A stretch of 5,667 nucleotides of DNA, taken from the NCBI GenBank assembly GCA_021825785.1, contig JAKAGP010000144.1, forward strand, positions 1 through 5,667, written 5' to 3'. Position numbers and translations under genes: made by a program. How positions within the stretch are numbered: the first letter of the stretch is position 1; every line of letters begins with the position of its first letter. Source of the stretch: Nitrospirota bacterium (GTDB lineage: Bacteria; Nitrospirota; Thermodesulfovibrionia; Thermodesulfovibrionales; JdFR-88). The notes beneath the pieces were generated by a model. The model saw only the letters and a program-made list of their open reading frames with translations. It was not told the origin of the DNA and ran no database searches. Positions 4,430 to 5,667 of this stretch are shown here, in pieces.

Positions 4430-5667
4430 GCTGCTTCTCCGTAAGCTATTTCCAAGGGGAGATATAAAGTCCAGTCCTCTGTAGTTGAAGACAAAATAAT
4501 TCCCATCTGGTTTCCGCCCGTCCCCACCGGTAGGCTGACCGCTTCTGACTCTCGCATAGCTACTGGCAGGGTGTAAGTTCCTGCCAAAGCTGCCCGGTCC
4601 ATCGTTAGGCTGAAATTAATGTCTTCGCCCGCAAGTTCCTGGTCCAAGGCAACGAAATCTTTAAACCCTCCCTTTTTGCAAAGCTGCTCTGGAATAGTAA
4701 GCATTGTGGGCAAAGGGTCTGTGTCTGCATCGAACTCATACACTTCGGCACCGATAGCATAATAAACCTTGTTTAAAATCTGGTCAGCAAAGATGGCAAC
4801 AGGCTTAATGTTCTCCACATAATGAGCCAGGGCTCGCTTCAGAGTATAATCAATTCGCATCACTCTGTCAGTGCTGTCTTTATCCTGAAAATAAACGTAG
4901 GCTTTCTTGTTGTTCTGAGCGCCGAACATCGCTGAAGGATCAGAGATTGCCGGGTTTACCTTCGAAAGATACTCTTCACGCAAACCGCCCCCGCTGATAT
5001 AAAAACCTTCTTTGGAGGCGTATACCCTACCCCCGCTTAAGTCAGCAAGAGACAAGCGGGAACTTACCGCCCCGATGTCAGCTCCTTTCACCGGTTGCCA
5101 GTAGGCAGGACCGCTTGTATTTAACTGAATCAAGTATTCTTTCCCGGCGCCCCGACACGCCACATAGTTCTGATCGCACACGTCGATTTGTAGCAACTTT
5201 TCACCACTGGCGACGGTGATATAATTTTTCTCAGGAAAGGCCTCGTTAAATCCGGCTACATTGTAGTAAAGATTTTCATCGTAAATAACTAAAAATATTT
5301 GCCCCTGCCACTGCATCATATCCCTAATGCCTACAGGTGGCTTTTTATTATTGAAGTTGAGTTCAACTTCGGTCAAAGTGTTCAGATTATCGTTATAGTT
5401 CAGGGTGGTTGAAGTGTTATCGTCCAAAGTAAAAACCATGGGTTGAGTCAGGGAACCGCCAATTATCGCAAACCTGCGTTTCGTGGTTTGCCCGTCTGTA
5501 TCCGGAGTCAATCCGGTAATTGCAAGCGACTGAGCCTCTAGGTAAACTGGCCCAATAAAGTCAGTAAAAGCTCCATAATTCCCTAATTCATTTTGATACG
5601 CTACCGCTAAATAATAATTGCCGTACAAGTTCCCGCCGCCAATCATCAGCCAGTCATCAAAACTAAC
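4426..5667 (-). CDS. tail nozzle / stabilization-type beta-propeller protein (5' end outside window)
   Basis: The 413 visible codons include seven open codons (VSFDDWL) before the first ATG at 5646. That ATG has no ribosome binding site and falls inside a typical repeat, so the true start lies beyond the right edge. Positions below count from that ATG. A beta-sandwich segment (7-80) has GNYYLAVAYQNELGNYG. Propeller-like blades follow: QWQGQIFLVIYDENLYYN (112-129), NYITVASGEKLLQIDV with YVACRGAGKEYLIQL (141-175), GRVYASKEGFYISGGG (206-221), AYVYFQDK (249-256), KVYYAIGAEVYEFD (293-306). Residues 311-406 form a C-terminal beta domain. These features fit the P22 gp10 and T7 gp12 class, which form the distal tail tube and seal the DNA channel. 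The fold class is well supported by pattern; which of the two families it joins is not decidable here. No signal peptide or membrane segment is seen. Confidence 0.68.
   Translation of the reverse strand, partial: VSFDDWLMIGGGNLYGNYYLAVAYQNELGNYGAFTDFIGPVYLEAQSLAITGLTPDTDGQTTKRRFAIIGGSLTQPMVFTLDDNTSTTLNYNDNLNTLTEVELNFNNKKPPVGIRDMMQWQGQIFLVIYDENLYYNVAGFNEAFPEKNYITVASGEKLLQIDVCDQNYVACRGAGKEYLIQLNTSGPAYWQPVKGADIGAVSSRLSLADLSGGRVYASKEGFYISGGGLREEYLSKVNPAISDPSAMFGAQNNKKAYVYFQDKDSTDRVMRIDYTLKRALAHYVENIKPVAIFADQILNKVYYAIGAEVYEFDADTDPLPTMLTIPEQLCKKGGFKDFVALDQELAGEDINFSLTMDRAALAGTYTLPVAMRESEAVSLPVGTGGNQMGIILSSTTEDWTLYLPLEIAYGEAA

Noticed and set aside
5644..5646. ATG as the true start of the nozzle-like gene
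   Set aside because: The frame stays open to the window edge, there is no ribosome binding site before it, and the following sequence looks like the inside of a domain.
1..5667. Promoters, terminators, tRNAs, CRISPR arrays, insertion sequences or attachment sites
   Set aside because: No intergenic stretch exceeds 5 bases and no hairpin-plus-T-run, cloverleaf, spaced repeat or terminal inverted repeat was seen by eye.

Overview
The window is a piece of a tailed double-stranded DNA bacteriophage or prophage, most likely a short-tailed (podovirus-type) phage. All eight supportable genes lie on the minus strand and read right to left. They are packed so tightly that only about 12 bases are non-coding. 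Neighbours overlap by 1 or 4 bases (ATGA, GTGA and TAATG junctions) or are separated by 2 to 5 bases, and each start has a purine-rich ribosome binding site inside the tail of the gene before it. This looks like one translationally coupled late operon. I see no promoter, terminator, tRNA, CRISPR array or mobile element. The host cannot be named from the sequence.

In transcription order the layout is as follows. (1) 5667-4426: a beta-propeller-like tail nozzle or stabilization protein whose 5' end lies outside the window. (2) 4429-3620: a 269-residue fibre- or needle-like protein with an N-terminal heptad coiled coil, a central Gly-Leu-Tyr-Val shaft and a beta-rich C-terminal head. (3) and (4) 3623-3165 and 3162-2695: two tandem, diverged copies of a GNAT-fold protein that lack the usual acetyl-CoA loop. 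(5) 2689-2231: a 152-residue Gly/Ser/Ala-rich protein. (6) 2231-1500: a 243-residue Gly/Ala-rich protein with a membrane-active look. (7) 1497-295: a 400-residue protein with an amphipathic N-terminus and a charged, low-complexity C-terminus. (8) 291-1: the first 97 residues of a protein with an N-terminal SLT-type lytic transglycosylase domain, which runs off the left edge.

The order matches the tail-closure and ejection module of podoviruses. In P22 it is gp10 nozzle, gp26 needle, gp14, then ejection proteins gp7, gp20 and gp16. In T7 it is gp12 nozzle, gp13 (GNAT-like), then internal core proteins gp14, gp15 and gp16 (SLT). My reading is that genes 1 and 2 build and close the tail tip, the GNAT-like pair are small assembly or virion proteins, and genes 5 to 8 are packaged proteins ejected at infection to breach the cell envelope, with the SLT domain cutting peptidoglycan. 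Fold and motif evidence is good for genes 1, 3, 4 and 8. It is moderate for gene 2. For genes 5 to 7 the assignment is mainly positional. The most unusual points are the tandem GNAT-like duplication and the needle/fibre hybrid at the gp26 position.
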